64,000 nt of DNA from Brevibacillus borstelensis (GCF_003710865.1 NZ_RHHO01000011.1:246158-310157), one strand, 5' to 3'; positions 50,364 through 59,741 are shown, numbered from the stretch's first letter. The notes: generated by a model not told the origin, from the letters alone. Program-made: numbers and translations.

Positions 50364-51054
50364 TGGCGTCAGCCCTCCTGCTAATTTTTCCGACTGTCGT
50401 ATCGTTGATAAATTCATAGCCGTCCGGCAGCGACTCGTCTTCCGCTACGTAAACGCGTTCATTCGTCATGAATCCGACGTGGACGAAATAAAATACTTCA
50501 TTCGTATCTTCGATTTCCCCCGCGGCAATCCGGCGCAGGTGTCTTTCCTCAATATCGCCCAATTCCTTCAGGAGCTCGCGGTATTTGTCCAGCCATGCGT
50601 TGATTTCATCCCGCGGGCCTTTTATCTCGCCATTGCAGCCAAAAAGCGGCGGCCGTTTGGATTCCTCGGCAAAGTACAGGAAGCTCTCTTCCGGAGCATT
50701 GTACAGACGGGTTATGCTGCTGCGAAGATGGTTCAGCATCGTTTCCTGCATCAGCACGGTATCGTCTTTGAGGGACGGCAAGAGGGCGTCGCTTACTTTG
50801 AAGTCGTATGCTTTGGAGCGATAAAACTTTTGCACGATCCCGTTTTTTTCTTCCGTTCGAACGACTTCGATGAAGCCGTGATGCTCCAGCTCTTTCAGAT
50901 GATAGTGCACCTTGGAGGGAGAGAGGGAAAGCTGGGTAGCCAGTTGCTTGCCGGTCTGTTCTTCCCGGACCAGCAGGTTGATGATCTCCATCCGAAGGGC
51001 GTCGCTGATTGCTTTCAGTTGCTCCGGGTTTTCGATGACCATGTAACGTTTCAA
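50335..51054 (-). CDS. ArsR-type winged-helix regulator with long C-terminal domain
   Basis: The 239-residue protein has an N-terminal ArsR/HTH_20 winged helix (residues 5-85: ISDALRMEIINLLVREEQTG, LSPSKVHYHLKELEHHGFI) and a 130-residue C-terminal helical region of a type found near MFS exporters. TTG 51054 is preferred: AAAGGTGG is 6 bases upstream. A palindromic site, ACGTTCAA and TTGAACGT, lies 47 bp upstream and probably is its operator. It likely represses itself and the MFS genes on both sides. Confidence 0.85.
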   Translation of the reverse strand: MKRYMVIENPEQLKAISDALRMEIINLLVREEQTGKQLATQLSLSPSKVHYHLKELEHHGFIEVVRTEEKNGIVQKFYRSKAYDFKVSDALLPSLKDDTVLMQETMLNHLRSSITRLYNAPEESFLYFAEESKRPPLFGCNGEIKGPRDEINAWLDKYRELLKELGDIEERHLRRIAAGEIEDTNEVFYFVHVGFMTNERVYVAEDESLPDGYEFINDTTVGKISRRADANDDDGNSVT

Positions 51055-51100
51055 ACGTAATCCACCTTTCAATGTGAAGTGAACGTATGTTATTTTTCAA

Positions 51101-51122
51101 ACGTTCAAATTTTATTGAACGT
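51101..51122. promoter_or_regulatory. Palindromic operator in the divergent MFS region
   Basis: ACGTTCAA and TTGAACGT are perfect 8-bp arms with a 6-bp spacer, between the ArsR-type gene and the MFS gene at 51223. Related half sites (GAACGTAT at 51081 and AACGTT nearby) are scattered around it. Confidence 0.6.
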
Positions 51123-51222
51123 ATTGTAACAACAGAATGACTGGTAGCGCAAGAGGATTCTGCTTTTTTTCACAAATAGTGTTACAATACGGAAAAAAAC
51201 GGTGAAAGGACAAGAGTAGAGC

Positions 51223-52434
51223 ATGTCATCGATTCTTAAACACCCCGTCTTTCGCCGTCTATACGCGGCACACATCATTCACATCGTCGGAAATGAATTC
51301 ACCTTTATCGCGGTTGTGGGTCTGCTGCAGGATCTCAGCGGCTCTGGCCTGTCGTTTGCGGCCGGTACGGTTTTTCGGATGCTGCCCTATGTAATCACGA
51401 GCTTGTTTTCAGGGGCACTGCTGGAAAACTGGGACAAGCGAAGAGTGATGATCATCGTGAATTTTTTGCGGGGGGTCCTGGTCAGCCTCTTTTTCTGGAT
51501 CACGACACCCGCGTACCTATGGGCCGTTTTTTTGCTGTTAATTCTGGTCAACGTCTGCAGCGCCTTTTTTCAACCGGCCATGCAGGTAGCCATCGTCCAG
51601 TCGGTAAAGCAGGAGGACAGACTGCAAGCCAATTCGCTGTTGCAAGGAACGACGTCCTTTCTGATTATTGTCTGTCAGGGAGTAGCTGCGTTTTTGGTCT
51701 ATTATTTTTCCTACCGATTTAATTTTCTCCTCGACGCCGCCTGTTATTTCGTCTCGCTGTTGATCCTGTTAAAGCTGCCGTCTCTCAGCGGCACGGAGAT
51801 GAAAACGAGCATCGGCTTTTTCACGAGACTGCGGGAAGGAATTGACTATATCCGCACGGTTCCGAAAATCAAGTCTGTGCTGCTGTATCAAATGGCGGAA
51901 CGAATGCTCGGCGCGTATTACATCATGCTGATGTTCCATATCTTGCAGGAGCGCAAAGAAGGCTTGTACGTCTTTGGTCTGCTTGATATACCGCTGGGAC
52001 TGGGGGGAGTATTGGCCGGTGTTGTCGTGAGCAGGTGGGCAGACCGGGCCGGAGAAAAGGGAGTCAATACTGCGCTTGGCTGGGCCTTGGTAGCCATGAG
52101 CCTTTCCGTCTACGGGATGTTCCATTCAGGGCCTATCCTGGTGCTTGCGGTGGCCACCCTGTTTTGCGCTTTTGCTTCCTTCAGCTCTTCGATCATGGCG
52201 GTGACTCGTCTGCAGCGCTTGACGGATGCGGAATTTCTGGCCAGGGTCTTTTCGATCAGGGAGATGCTCACGATGGGGAGCTTTGCGGTGGGATGTCTGA
52301 TCGTAGGCTACGGCGCGGAAAAAGCAGGGAGCTCGCTCGTTTCCACAGGTTTGGCCATTTTTGGAGTGATCGCCGGGCTGATTTGGCTTCTGGCAGCGCG
52401 GAGCCTTAAAGAACAGAAAAAAGAAGCAGTATAG
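51223..52434 (+). CDS. MFS transporter (MFS_3 type)
   Basis: The 403-residue protein has 12 predicted helices and the same subfamily hallmarks: HPVFRRLYAAHIIHIVGNEF, then ALLENWDKRRVMIIVNF. It is a probable drug or peptide exporter. A TACAAT -10 lies 35 bp upstream. Divergent from the ArsR-type repressor across the palindrome, suggesting common control. Substrate unknown. Confidence 0.86.
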   Translation: MSSILKHPVFRRLYAAHIIHIVGNEFTFIAVVGLLQDLSGSGLSFAAGTVFRMLPYVITSLFSGALLENWDKRRVMIIVNFLRGVLVSLFFWITTPAYLWAVFLLLILVNVCSAFFQPAMQVAIVQSVKQEDRLQANSLLQGTTSFLIIVCQGVAAFLVYYFSYRFNFLLDAACYFVSLLILLKLPSLSGTEMKTSIGFFTRLREGIDYIRTVPKIKSVLLYQMAERMLGAYYIMLMFHILQERKEGLYVFGLLDIPLGLGGVLAGVVVSRWADRAGEKGVNTALGWALVAMSLSVYGMFHSGPILVLAVATLFCAFASFSSSIMAVTRLQRLTDAEFLARVFSIREMLTMGSFAVGCLIVGYGAEKAGSSLVSTGLAIFGVIAGLIWLLAARSLKEQKKEAV

Positions 52435-52601
52435 CAGTTGCACATTCTCCTATCAGGAACACCTTTTTTGCATGATCGGCGCAAAAGAGGTGTTTTTTGT
52501 TCTCAATTAATCAATTTATATATTTTAATAAACATACTAGTTGAAAATGTATGTATTATAAATTAAAATGGTTGAAAAAGTGGAAAAAAGAGGAGATGCA
52601 T

Positions 52602-53912
52602 GTGAAGGAACTTTGGAATCATTCCGGTTTTCGCTGGTACTGGACGGGATTGTTTTTGTCCTCGCTGGGAAATTCGTTTGGCTGGATGGCCCTCTCCTGG
52701 TTTGTGATGAAAAAGACGGGCTCGCCTGTGGCGATGGGGGGCGTCGTTCTTGCGTTCATGCTTTCATCGGTCGCGGCAGGTCTCGTCGTCGGGGTGCTGC
52801 TGGATCGCTTTAACCGGCGCAGACTCATTATTTGGGACAACATTTTGCGCGGCTTGATTTACATAGCGCTTGTCCTGGTGCTTCAGTCGGATTCGCTGCC
52901 GCTGTGGACAGTTTATGCCTTGATTATCATGGCGGGGCTGCTCTCGCCGCTCAGCAGCTCGGGAGCACAGGCGCTTCTGCCCCGACTGGTTCCGGACAAA
53001 AATCTGTTGGTAAGAGCAAACGGCTTGATGGAAAGCCAGTGGCAGATGACCGGTTTGTTCGGACCGGCCCTGGCAGGAATGTTGATCGCCTTGATCGGAG
53101 AGAGCATGGTCCTTTTGGTAGATGCATGTGCCATGTTCCTATGCGCGTTTTGTTTTTACCGCATTTCTGCTGAGTCTCTGGATGATGCTTCTCAGCAAAG
53201 CGCTGCGGGCAAGCCGGGGGAATTTTTTCGCTCGCTTGCAGCCGATATTTTGACCGGGTACCGCTTTCTTTTTAAACGGTCACAGCTCGTTTGGCTCATT
53301 CTGTTTACGTTTTTCTTCAACATGGCGTACGGCCCTGTCGAGGTTGCCCTGCCGCTTTATGCCGATCAGCTTCTGAAGGGAGGATCGCTTTCGCTCGGTC
53401 TGCTGTGGTCGGCGCTGGCAGGAGGAGCGCTGCTCGGTTCCGTCCTGTTCTCAGCGGTCACCTGGAGGATCTCTACCGGCGTCACGCTCTCCTCGATCAT
53501 TGTCCTGTGGGGAATCACCACGCTACCGCTGGCTTTCTTTTCGCGAACAGATGTGGCCATCATCGCCATGGGGTTGGCAGGGCTGAGCTTTACCCCCTAC
53601 AACATCATGTATCGCAGCTATTTGCAAAAAAACATTCCTTCTGAAATGCTGGGTCGTGTCTTGACGAGTGTGAGGACCATTACCGGAACGGGGATGCCGG
53701 CGGGGGCCGGCATCTCCGGTGTGCTGATTCCGCTGCTCGGATTGCAGGGGCTTCTCGGAGCTGCGTCTGCTGCTTGTATCGTAATTGGACTTTTCGCCTT
53801 CCCGCTTCTGCGAGGGCTTGATTCTTCCGGGCTACTTGCGGTTCAGGAGGGGAGCGGCCAAACGCTTCAGCCCGCTCGGCAGGAGGAGATAAAAAAGGGA
53901 GAGCAGGTGTAG
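52602..53912 (+). CDS. MFS transporter (MFS_3 type)
   Basis: The 436-residue protein has 12 predicted helices, with GLFLSSLGNSFGWMALSWFV and VGVLLDRFNRRRLIIWDNIL as the motif region. It is paralogous to the two neighbours. GTG 52602 sits 6 bases after AGGAG and is better than the ATG right behind that RBS. The 3' end overlaps the converging SDR gene by 81 bp. No substrate is indicated. Confidence 0.86.
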   Translation: MKELWNHSGFRWYWTGLFLSSLGNSFGWMALSWFVMKKTGSPVAMGGVVLAFMLSSVAAGLVVGVLLDRFNRRRLIIWDNILRGLIYIALVLVLQSDSLPLWTVYALIIMAGLLSPLSSSGAQALLPRLVPDKNLLVRANGLMESQWQMTGLFGPALAGMLIALIGESMVLLVDACAMFLCAFCFYRISAESLDDASQQSAAGKPGEFFRSLAADILTGYRFLFKRSQLVWLILFTFFFNMAYGPVEVALPLYADQLLKGGSLSLGLLWSALAGGALLGSVLFSAVTWRISTGVTLSSIIVLWGITTLPLAFFSRTDVAIIAMGLAGLSFTPYNIMYRSYLQKNIPSEMLGRVLTSVRTITGTGMPAGAGISGVLIPLLGLQGLLGAASAACIVIGLFAFPLLRGLDSSGLLAVQEGSGQTLQPARQEEIKKGEQV

Positions 53913-54611
53913 GCGGCGGGGCATGGCTGCTTCATCCCGCTTGCGTTTGACAGCGCGGAGAATAAGCTTCGCCGTTTCCTCCGGAGTGAGCAGATAACGG
54001 GCGACCTTTCCCCGATAAGCGCCTGACTGATCGGCCCGATTTAAAAATGGAGTGTCGATTGGGCCGGGCAGGACGCTGGTGACGAATATACCGGTGTCAG
54101 CCAGCTCGTGGCGAAGCCCTTCGCTAAACCGATTGACGGCTGCCTTGCTGCCGGCGTAAACAGCCGCTTTGGCTGTTGCGACTTGTCCCGCCAATGAGCC
54201 GATATTGACGATGTGTCCGGAGTTTGCCGCCAGCATCAGAGGCAAGAGGGCGTGGGTCATGTAAAGCAGGCCCGATATATTGGTGTCTACAATCTGTTTG
54301 ATTTGCTGCAGGTCCATATCTGCAAAAGGTGCAAACAAGGCTGTGCCGGCATTGTTGTACAAAAGATCGCACGTTCCGTAGTTTTGTTTGATCCAGTCGG
54401 CGAGCTTGGCACAACCGTCGGCGTCGGTGACATCGAGCAAATAGCAGCGGAGGTTGTCCGGGTTCCCCAACTGTTCGCGCAGGGCTGTCAGTCCTGCCTC
54501 CGATCGCCCGGTGGCAATGACCTGATCGCCTTGTTCGAGATGCAGACGAGCCAGCGCCCCGCCCAGTCCTCCCGTAGCGCCGGTGATGACGACAACTTGC
54601 CGTTTATCCAT
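53832..54611 (-). CDS. Short-chain dehydrogenase/reductase
   Basis: The 259-residue oxidoreductase has the classical Rossmann motif VVITGATGGLGGALARLH, NNAGTALF, a catalytic Ser-Tyr-Lys set (IVNIGSLAGQ, VYAGSKAAVNRF) and GPIDTPF. It reduces or oxidises a carbonyl with NADP(H) likely, given Arg after the second strand (ATGRSEAGL). Converges on the MFS gene with an 81-bp overlap. Confidence 0.92.
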   Translation of the reverse strand: MDKRQVVVITGATGGLGGALARLHLEQGDQVIATGRSEAGLTALREQLGNPDNLRCYLLDVTDADGCAKLADWIKQNYGTCDLLYNNAGTALFAPFADMDLQQIKQIVDTNISGLLYMTHALLPLMLAANSGHIVNIGSLAGQVATAKAAVYAGSKAAVNRFSEGLRHELADTGIFVTSVLPGPIDTPFLNRADQSGAYRGKVARYLLTPEETAKLILRAVKRKRDEAAMPRRLHLLSLFYLLLPSGLKRLAAPLLNRK

Positions 54612-54718
54612 GAATACTCACCCTTCGATGGTTCTTTTTAGCAAACAGGTCAATCTATATATGGAAAGTATAAGTGGTTGGCATGTGGTGAAGGATAGCC
54701 CCTAGGGGGTGAATATAC

Positions 54719-54943
54719 ATGCCAGTAGTAAAGTGCAGTGTAGCCAACTGTGAGTATTGGAGCGAGGGCAACAACTGTAATGCCGACATGATCATGGTGG
54801 AAATCGACGCGCACGCGGATGCGAACTTTAAAGAAGAGTTTGCAGGCGAGTACGGCCATGACAGCGAGCACAAGGACAAGGCAGATACTTCTTCCCAAAC
54901 CTGTTGTCACACCTTCAAACCGAAAAAAACAGCAAAGAAGTAA
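54719..54943 (+). CDS. DUF1540 small cysteine-rich protein
   Basis: The 74-residue product carries the DUF1540 metal-site pattern: VKCSVANCEYWSEGNNCNAD, then CCH near the end. AGGGGGTG precedes the ATG. Such proteins may bind zinc; the role is unknown. It ends with a basic tail (KPKKTAKK) and a terminator. Confidence 0.85.
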   Translation: MPVVKCSVANCEYWSEGNNCNADMIMVEIDAHADANFKEEFAGEYGHDSEHKDKADTSSQTCCHTFKPKKTAKK

Positions 54944-54958
54944 ATCCATCGTAGCAAG

Positions 54959-54996
54959 GAAAAAGACGTATCCCACGGCTGGTGATACGTCTTTTC
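54959..54996. terminator. Bidirectional terminator
   Basis: AAAAGACGTATC and GATACGTCTTTT stem. Confidence 0.85.
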
Positions 54997-55057
54997 CTAT
55001 TCCTTTGCCTGTCGCCCTCGGGCAAGGGGGCGGCTCAGACGTCTACTTTCAGCTTAG

Positions 55058-55657
55058 CTATGATTGCGAGCCGAGGAGGCGTTTGATCGGCAGCGACTCC
55101 ACCAAGGCATCGACCTGCTCCCAGGAATGAACGCGGTGGACAAGCTCAGGCAGAGTTCCCTGATTGTACGGGGTATCAAACAACAGGATAGGAATCTCCA
55201 GCGCTTCGGACAACTGGAGAGCATTTTCCAAACGGTCCTCAAGGAACAAGTCCACGTTCCATCTTTGGGCAGCGGCAAGCTTGTCGTGAGAACCGATCAA
55301 ATCCAGCTCATGAAAAGGAATTCGGTACCGGGAGAACCAATTGAGCGTGACTTCCCGGTGGCGCGCCTCCCGGGCACTGATGTAGATCAGGCGATGGCGG
55401 TTGAACCAGCTACGCAAGATCAGATCAGCCGTTCCATGCACAGGGGCTTCATCGTACAAACGTTCACCATGCTTGTCCAGCCAGTCGGCAAACGCTTCAT
55501 CACTAATGCCGTAGACCTCGGCCAGGTTGTAGACAAAACAGTCTTCGTACCGCAAATGTTTGCCAAAGCTCTCGTTCATCATAGGCACGATACTGCTAGG
55601 TTCCGTGACCGTTCCATCAATATCAATGCCAATTGTTAGGGTTCTCTCTGGTTTCAT
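55058..55657 (-). CDS. HAD-superfamily 5'-nucleotidase-like protein
   Basis: The 199-residue protein begins with the HAD nucleophile motif IGIDIDGTVTEPS and has YISAREARHREVT, LIGSHDK and LFLEDRLENALQL as motifs II-IV. It resembles the NT5C-type 5'(3')-deoxyribonucleotidase group, like Bacillus YqfW. GGAGG precedes the ATG. Monocistronic. Substrate is probably a nucleotide, unproven. Confidence 0.85.
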   Translation of the reverse strand: MKPERTLTIGIDIDGTVTEPSSIVPMMNESFGKHLRYEDCFVYNLAEVYGISDEAFADWLDKHGERLYDEAPVHGTADLILRSWFNRHRLIYISAREARHREVTLNWFSRYRIPFHELDLIGSHDKLAAAQRWNVDLFLEDRLENALQLSEALEIPILLFDTPYNQGTLPELVHRVHSWEQVDALVESLPIKRLLGSQS

Positions 55658-55748
55658 CCTCTCGCCTCCAGTTTAAATTGTACACCCAAGGCAGAGAATA
55701 AGGCTACTTCCTTCACCACAATCCTTGTAAAAAGGGGCTGAGCTTAAC

Positions 55749-56327
55749 ATGGCGTACGACGAAAACGAGCGTATGAATGCTGAGCGGAAGGAAGCAGACA
55801 ACGGGCCCGCCGAAATGGTGGATCAGCGGGACACGGAGTTTGCTGTGGACAGCTGGATGGGTGCTGTGTTTAACCCTGACAGCAACAATGCCAAGCGGAA
55901 CATCGATTACGACCCGCTGACACGCACCGAGCGGTACAATGGGGAACAGCAGAATGCCAACCTCGATGGCGACCTGACCCAAGCGAGGGAGGAAACTGAA
56001 CACCCCCATTATACAGTCGAGCGTTCGGCAAAGGATTACCAGACTGAAACGGCGGCCGAAATTGCGGAGCCGATCCGTGGAACCCGCCGATCTGCCGAAA
56101 CCAAGGCAGACCCTGAAAACGGCGCGAGCGGACTTGGAATGACGGGGCTTGGGCTATCCATCCTGTCACTCTTTTTGCTTCCGTACCTGATCGCGCCAGT
56201 CGGCTTTGTCCTGGGTTACCTTGCTTATCGCCGAGATGCCCGTACTCTCGGGACGTGGGCGATGATTATCGGGGTTGTAGCTGTTCTTGGCGCTTTGATC
56301 GTGTACCCCTATTACGTCGCCCGGTAG
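55749..56327 (+). CDS. Hypothetical protein with C-terminal two-helix membrane domain
   Basis: The 192-residue protein has a long acidic, low-complexity N-terminal half (1-125) and two or three membrane segments (about 130-190: LGLSILSLFLLPYLIAPVGF, WAMIIGVVAVLGALIVYPYY) similar to DUF4190-type domains. AAAGGGGC is upstream. Divergent from the HAD gene; ends at a terminator. Function unknown. Confidence 0.75.
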   Translation: MAYDENERMNAERKEADNGPAEMVDQRDTEFAVDSWMGAVFNPDSNNAKRNIDYDPLTRTERYNGEQQNANLDGDLTQAREETEHPHYTVERSAKDYQTETAAEIAEPIRGTRRSAETKADPENGASGLGMTGLGLSILSLFLLPYLIAPVGFVLGYLAYRRDARTLGTWAMIIGVVAVLGALIVYPYYVAR

Positions 56328-56340
56328 TCCTGTTTGACCG

Positions 56341-56370
56341 CCTCTCCCTTGGGAGGGGTGTTTCTTTTTT
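56341..56370 (+). terminator. Rho-independent terminator
   Basis: CCTCTCCC and GGGAGGGG stem (one G-T pair), followed by TGTTTCTTTTTT. Confidence 0.85.
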
Positions 56371-56406
56371 ACAGGGGTGCAATGTACGCTCCCAGTATGA
56401 ACGGAA

Positions 56407-56937
56407 TTATTTATAGAAGGATGATAAAAATGGAGTCAGAGCCGCGAGTACGGCGTCACGAAAAACCTCGGCTCTTTGAATGCGGCCTTCGGTAAGCAAA
56501 CCGTAAGCGCCCCCACGGTGGTTGCTTCCGGCAGTGCCGCTCCACTCGTCGATCACCGCAGACAGTTCGATTCCTTCCCGTTTTATACGATCCACGGCTG
56601 CACTTGGGATGGGAAAAGCAAGGCCCTTTCCGATCGAAAGCTGTTCTCCGTTCCAGGCGGCACATACGGAGATCAAATACCATTGGTTGGTATGGACACT
56701 GTCAAACGTAAGGCCTCCTTCTAATCCCAATCCGACAAATCCTTCACCTGCTTCGAGCCGGGCTGCTTTTGCCCGATTGATGGCGCCTTTGATCGTTTCT
56801 TCCTCGGATAGAGGCTGTCCGGATATGCCGGATGAAACGGATAGGCACACCGGTTCAGAGCCGGTAGCCATCCGAACCGCCTTTACCTTCGCTTCGTTTT
56901 TCGTGCCCAAAGCGTATTTCAGTGCGGAAAAATCCAT
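56407..56937 (-). CDS. DUF84 family inosine/xanthosine triphosphatase-like
   Basis: The 176-residue protein has the DUF84/YjjX pattern LGTKNEAKVKAVR, GAINRAKAARLEAGEGFVGL and GLEGGLTFD. The family hydrolyses non-canonical purine NTPs (ITP/XTP) to sanitise the pool. A frame open to 57942 runs antisense through dapF and is spurious. GGAGGG eight bases before the ATG at 56937 fixes the start. Divergent from dapF. Confidence 0.87.
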   Translation of the reverse strand: MDFSALKYALGTKNEAKVKAVRMATGSEPVCLSVSSGISGQPLSEEETIKGAINRAKAARLEAGEGFVGLGLEGGLTFDSVHTNQWYLISVCAAWNGEQLSIGKGLAFPIPSAAVDRIKREGIELSAVIDEWSGTAGSNHRGGAYGLLTEGRIQRAEVFRDAVLAALTPFLSSFYK

Positions 56938-57048
56938 TTGAACTACCCTCCACATGTATCGGTTACGGGTAGTATACCATGTCCCACGAAAGGATGTTCT
57001 GTGATAACATGAGGGGAGAAGAACGACGAAACGAGAGAGGAACCTGCG

Positions 57049-57921
57049 ATGAAATTTACCAAGATGCATGGGCTGGGAAATGACTACGTCTATGTCAATT
57101 GTTTTGAGGAGCCCCTCCAGCAAGTCGATTTGCCGGAATTGGCCCGGAGGGTAAGTGATCGAAATTTCGGCATCGGCGGGGACGGATTGATTTTGATTAT
57201 GCCTTCCGATGTGGCGGACTTTCGCATGAGAGTGTTCAACAATGATGGCAGTGAAGCCAAAAACTGCGGCAACGGGTTGCGCTGTGTCAGCAAATACGTC
57301 GTAGACCACGGTTTGACCAACAAGGAGTCGTTTACCGTGGAGACACTGGGGGGCATCGTCACTCCGCGTGTCCGGCTTGGTGCAAACGGCAGGGTGGAGC
57401 TGGTCACGATTGATATGGGAGAGCCGCGCTTTGCCCGTTCCGCGATTCCGATGACGGGGAATCCGGATGAACAGGTGGTGGAGTATCCGCTCACGGTAGA
57501 GGGACGGACGTTTCCCATGACTGCCGTTTCGATGGGCAATCCCCATGCCATCCTGTTTGTAGAAGAGCTCAAGGAAGAGGATGTAACCGCATATGGGCCG
57601 CATATTGAGCGGCATGAGTGGTTTCCGGAGCGGACCAATGTCGAGTTTATTCAGGTACTGAATCGGCAGGAGCTGTTGTTTCGCGTGTGGGAACGCGGTT
57701 CCGGCGTGACGCTTGCATGCGGGACCGGGGCATGTGCCGCTGCTGTTGCCGCGAGTCTCAGCGGAAAAACAGACCGGACGGTAACCGTTCACTTGGCTGG
57801 CGGAGATTTGCTGATCGAGTGGCGGGAGAGCGATAATCGCGTCTATATGACCGGCCCTGCTACGGAAGTGTATCAAGGTGTGTATGGAGAACCGCTTCCG
57901 ATGGTGGGAAGCGCAGAATAA
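57049..57921 (+). CDS. dapF: Diaminopimelate epimerase
   Basis: The 290-residue enzyme has two catalytic cysteines in [15 protein letters not shown] (about 74-84) and [15 protein letters not shown] (about 222). [14 protein letters not shown] and GIGGDGLI complete the family pattern. It converts LL- to meso-diaminopimelate for lysine and peptidoglycan. AGAGGAAC precedes the ATG. Monocistronic. Confidence 0.96.
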   Translation: MKFTKMHGLGNDYVYVNCFEEPLQQVDLPELARRVSDRNFGIGGDGLILIMPSDVADFRMRVFNNDGSEAKNCGNGLRCVSKYVVDHGLTNKESFTVETLGGIVTPRVRLGANGRVELVTIDMGEPRFARSAIPMTGNPDEQVVEYPLTVEGRTFPMTAVSMGNPHAILFVEELKEEDVTAYGPHIERHEWFPERTNVEFIQVLNRQELLFRVWERGSGVTLACGTGACAAAVAASLSGKTDRTVTVHLAGGDLLIEWRESDNRVYMTGPATEVYQGVYGEPLPMVGSAE

Positions 57922-57953
57922 TTTGCGAATGACATGATACATGCCAAGTAAAG

Positions 57954-57990
57954 AATCCCGCCTTCAGCGAAAAGCCGAGGGCGGGATTTT
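57954..57990. terminator. Rho-independent terminator after dapF
   Basis: AATCCCGCC and GGCGGGATT stem followed by T's; it also faces the converging LysM gene. Confidence 0.82.
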
Positions 57991-58069
57991 GAATGGAAGA
58001 ACCTGTTGGTACGTACGACTTTTCTGCTGGAACGATGCTGGGACGACTTGTCAGTTCCGCATCAAAGTC

Positions 58070-59299
58070 CTACCTGCTCCGACCCGCCGCTACTTTTACC
58101 GCTGCCTGATGATCCGGGTCGACCTGATTGTCTTTATGGCGAAGGCTGTTTGGGAAGTGGATGTCAAAATGACCGTCGAAATCATTGTCCGCTATGTATT
58201 CGATGCTATGCGGCATAGAAGTCATGGAGGCGGCCAGCTTCCTTCCCTTTACTTCGACGAGTACCGGACGGACGCTCCAGGAATAGGTCCCGCCCCATAC
58301 CTCTTTGATGATCGCCGCGTCTTTTGCCGTCAGCGGCTCGGTATCCGAGTGGAATGCGCCGATGGTCCGCTTCACCTGAAAGCTTTTGCCGGTGTAAAAA
58401 TCGGTTACTGTGGCGACAGCATTGATCGGAAACAGGTATTGTGCGGCTTCAAACCAGTCCAGATATTCGCCGTAGGATGCGCTCGGAGCAGAAGTGACCG
58501 GGATATGGTGAACGGGGATTTTTACGACTTGCCCGACTTGCAGGAAATCGTTTTCCGACAGATTGTTCACCCGCAAAAACTCGTCCCGGGGAATCCCGTA
58601 CGCAATCGAGACCGTCCACGGCGTATCCCCTTTGACAACCGTGTAGGAAGTCGTGGTTACCCAAGGCTTGTCCTCGGCGGCAGGCGACTCTGCACCAGGT
58701 GTCTTATCGGCGGGTGTGGCCGATGTACTCTCGCTGCCCGCCGAAGAGGGGGGCGTATCAGTATGTTTCTGTGGAATGACCAGCTTTTGCCCAATCCACA
58801 ACTCGGTCGTCTTCAACTGATTGGCATCCACGATGGCTTGAATGGATACTTGAAAACGATCAGCAATCTTCCACAGCATGTCCCCCTTTACGACCGTGTA
58901 GACAGAACCGGTTTGGGGAGCAGATGGATTCCCGGATACAGGGATCAAAAGCCTTTGTCCGACGAGAAGGTCTGTGCTTTGCAGTTTGTTGGCCTCGACA
59001 ATAGCGGAAATGGTTGTACCGAATTTTCCGGCAATTTTCCACAGGACATCGCCGGATTGAACCGTGTATACCGGGGAAACTGGCGGTATGTAAAGAGATT
59101 GGCCCACGAAGAGCATGTCCGACTGTAGTTGATTGACCTGTTTGACCCGGGCAACGGTAACACCGTACCTTGCTGCGATATTCCCCAAGGTATCCCCGGC
59201 TTTGACTGTGATCGTCTGAGCGGAAGCGCTGGCGGCAGGAAGAAGTGAGAGCGCCAGGAGCGAGCTGATGGTCATGCGTTTCCAAGCTGTGCTGAACAT
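58070..59299 (-). CDS. Secreted LysM-repeat protein
   Basis: The 409-residue protein has a signal peptide (ending at ASASAQ) and four LysM modules (about 28-75, 78-124, 133-180 and 218-268; e.g. YTVQSGDVLWKIAGKFGTTI). A Ser/Thr/Pro linker separates repeat three from four. A roughly 130-residue C-terminal domain begins FEAAQYLFPINAVATVTDFY and ends DNDFDGHFDIHFPNSLRH. The latter looks like a small extracellular catalytic or binding domain; I cannot name it. AAGGAGGAAAG precedes the ATG. LysM binds peptidoglycan, so it is wall-associated. Confidence 0.85.
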   Translation of the reverse strand: MFSTAWKRMTISSLLALSLLPAASASAQTITVKAGDTLGNIAARYGVTVARVKQVNQLQSDMLFVGQSLYIPPVSPVYTVQSGDVLWKIAGKFGTTISAIVEANKLQSTDLLVGQRLLIPVSGNPSAPQTGSVYTVVKGDMLWKIADRFQVSIQAIVDANQLKTTELWIGQKLVIPQKHTDTPPSSAGSESTSATPADKTPGAESPAAEDKPWVTTTSYTVVKGDTPWTVSIAYGIPRDEFLRVNNLSENDFLQVGQVVKIPVHHIPVTSAPSASYGEYLDWFEAAQYLFPINAVATVTDFYTGKSFQVKRTIGAFHSDTEPLTAKDAAIIKEVWGGTYSWSVRPVLVEVKGRKLAASMTSMPHSIEYIADNDFDGHFDIHFPNSLRHKDNQVDPDHQAAVKVAAGRSR

Positions 59300-59425
59300 G
59301 GTGTCTTTCCTCCTTGATGTTGAGCTCTTGTTGTGAAAATAGTGTAACAACAGTGTATATGGAGGAAACAGCTTCTTGCATTGGATAAATGCTTCCTCGA
59401 TTGGCAAACGTACCCAGATCGTGAA

Positions 59426-59472
59426 AACAAAAAATGCGTGAAAGTCGGCACAGACAGTGCGTCCTTTCACGC
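59426..59472 (-). terminator. Terminator for the coiled-coil gene
   Basis: GCGTGAAAG and CTTTCACGC stem followed on the minus strand by ATTTTTTGTTTTC. Confidence 0.8.
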
Positions 59473-59497
59473 TAACGGAAATCAACGATACGGATTG

Positions 59498-59638
59498 TCA
59501 CCCGTTGTACACCTCGTTTAGATAGGCTGTTTCTGCTTTGTCGATCTTCGCATGGTTCATTTTTGTCAGCTCCGCTTGAAGTCTTTTCAATTCGGCTTCC
59601 ATTTTGCGGATTTTCTCTTGCATTGCTTGTGCAGTCAT
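59498..59638 (-). CDS. Small coiled-coil protein, 46 aa
   Basis: GAGGAGAG eight bases before the ATG and a following terminator support a gene. The product is a single amphipathic, coiled-coil helix (MQEKIRKMEAELKRLQAELT) with a polar tail. No family recognised. A cre-like site lies upstream. Confidence 0.65.
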   Translation of the reverse strand: MTAQAMQEKIRKMEAELKRLQAELTKMNHAKIDKAETAYLNEVYNG

Positions 59639-59727
59639 GATGATTTCTCTCCTCTTCGTTGTCTTTTATCTAAATTTACTGACTATTTTAACGAAGGGGC
59701 AGCCGCCTGTAAAGAGCACTTTGGGAA

Positions 59728-59741
59728 TGTAAGCGCTTGTA
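59728..59741. promoter_or_regulatory. Cre-like site in a 345-bp gene-free stretch
   Basis: TGTAAGCGCTTGTA matches TGWAANCGNTNWCA at 12 of 14 positions with a strong AAGCGCTT core. It lies between the coiled-coil gene and nifS. On the minus strand a TTACAG/TAAAAT promoter pair lies just downstream, for the coiled-coil gene. Nothing else is seen in 59639-59983 besides this and the nifS upstream sequence. Confidence 0.35.

Noticed and set aside
56938..57942. Long minus-strand extension of the DUF84 frame antisense to dapF
   Set aside because: dapF on the other strand is clearly real, and the DUF84 homology plus RBS starts at 56937. The extension has no recognisable protein features.
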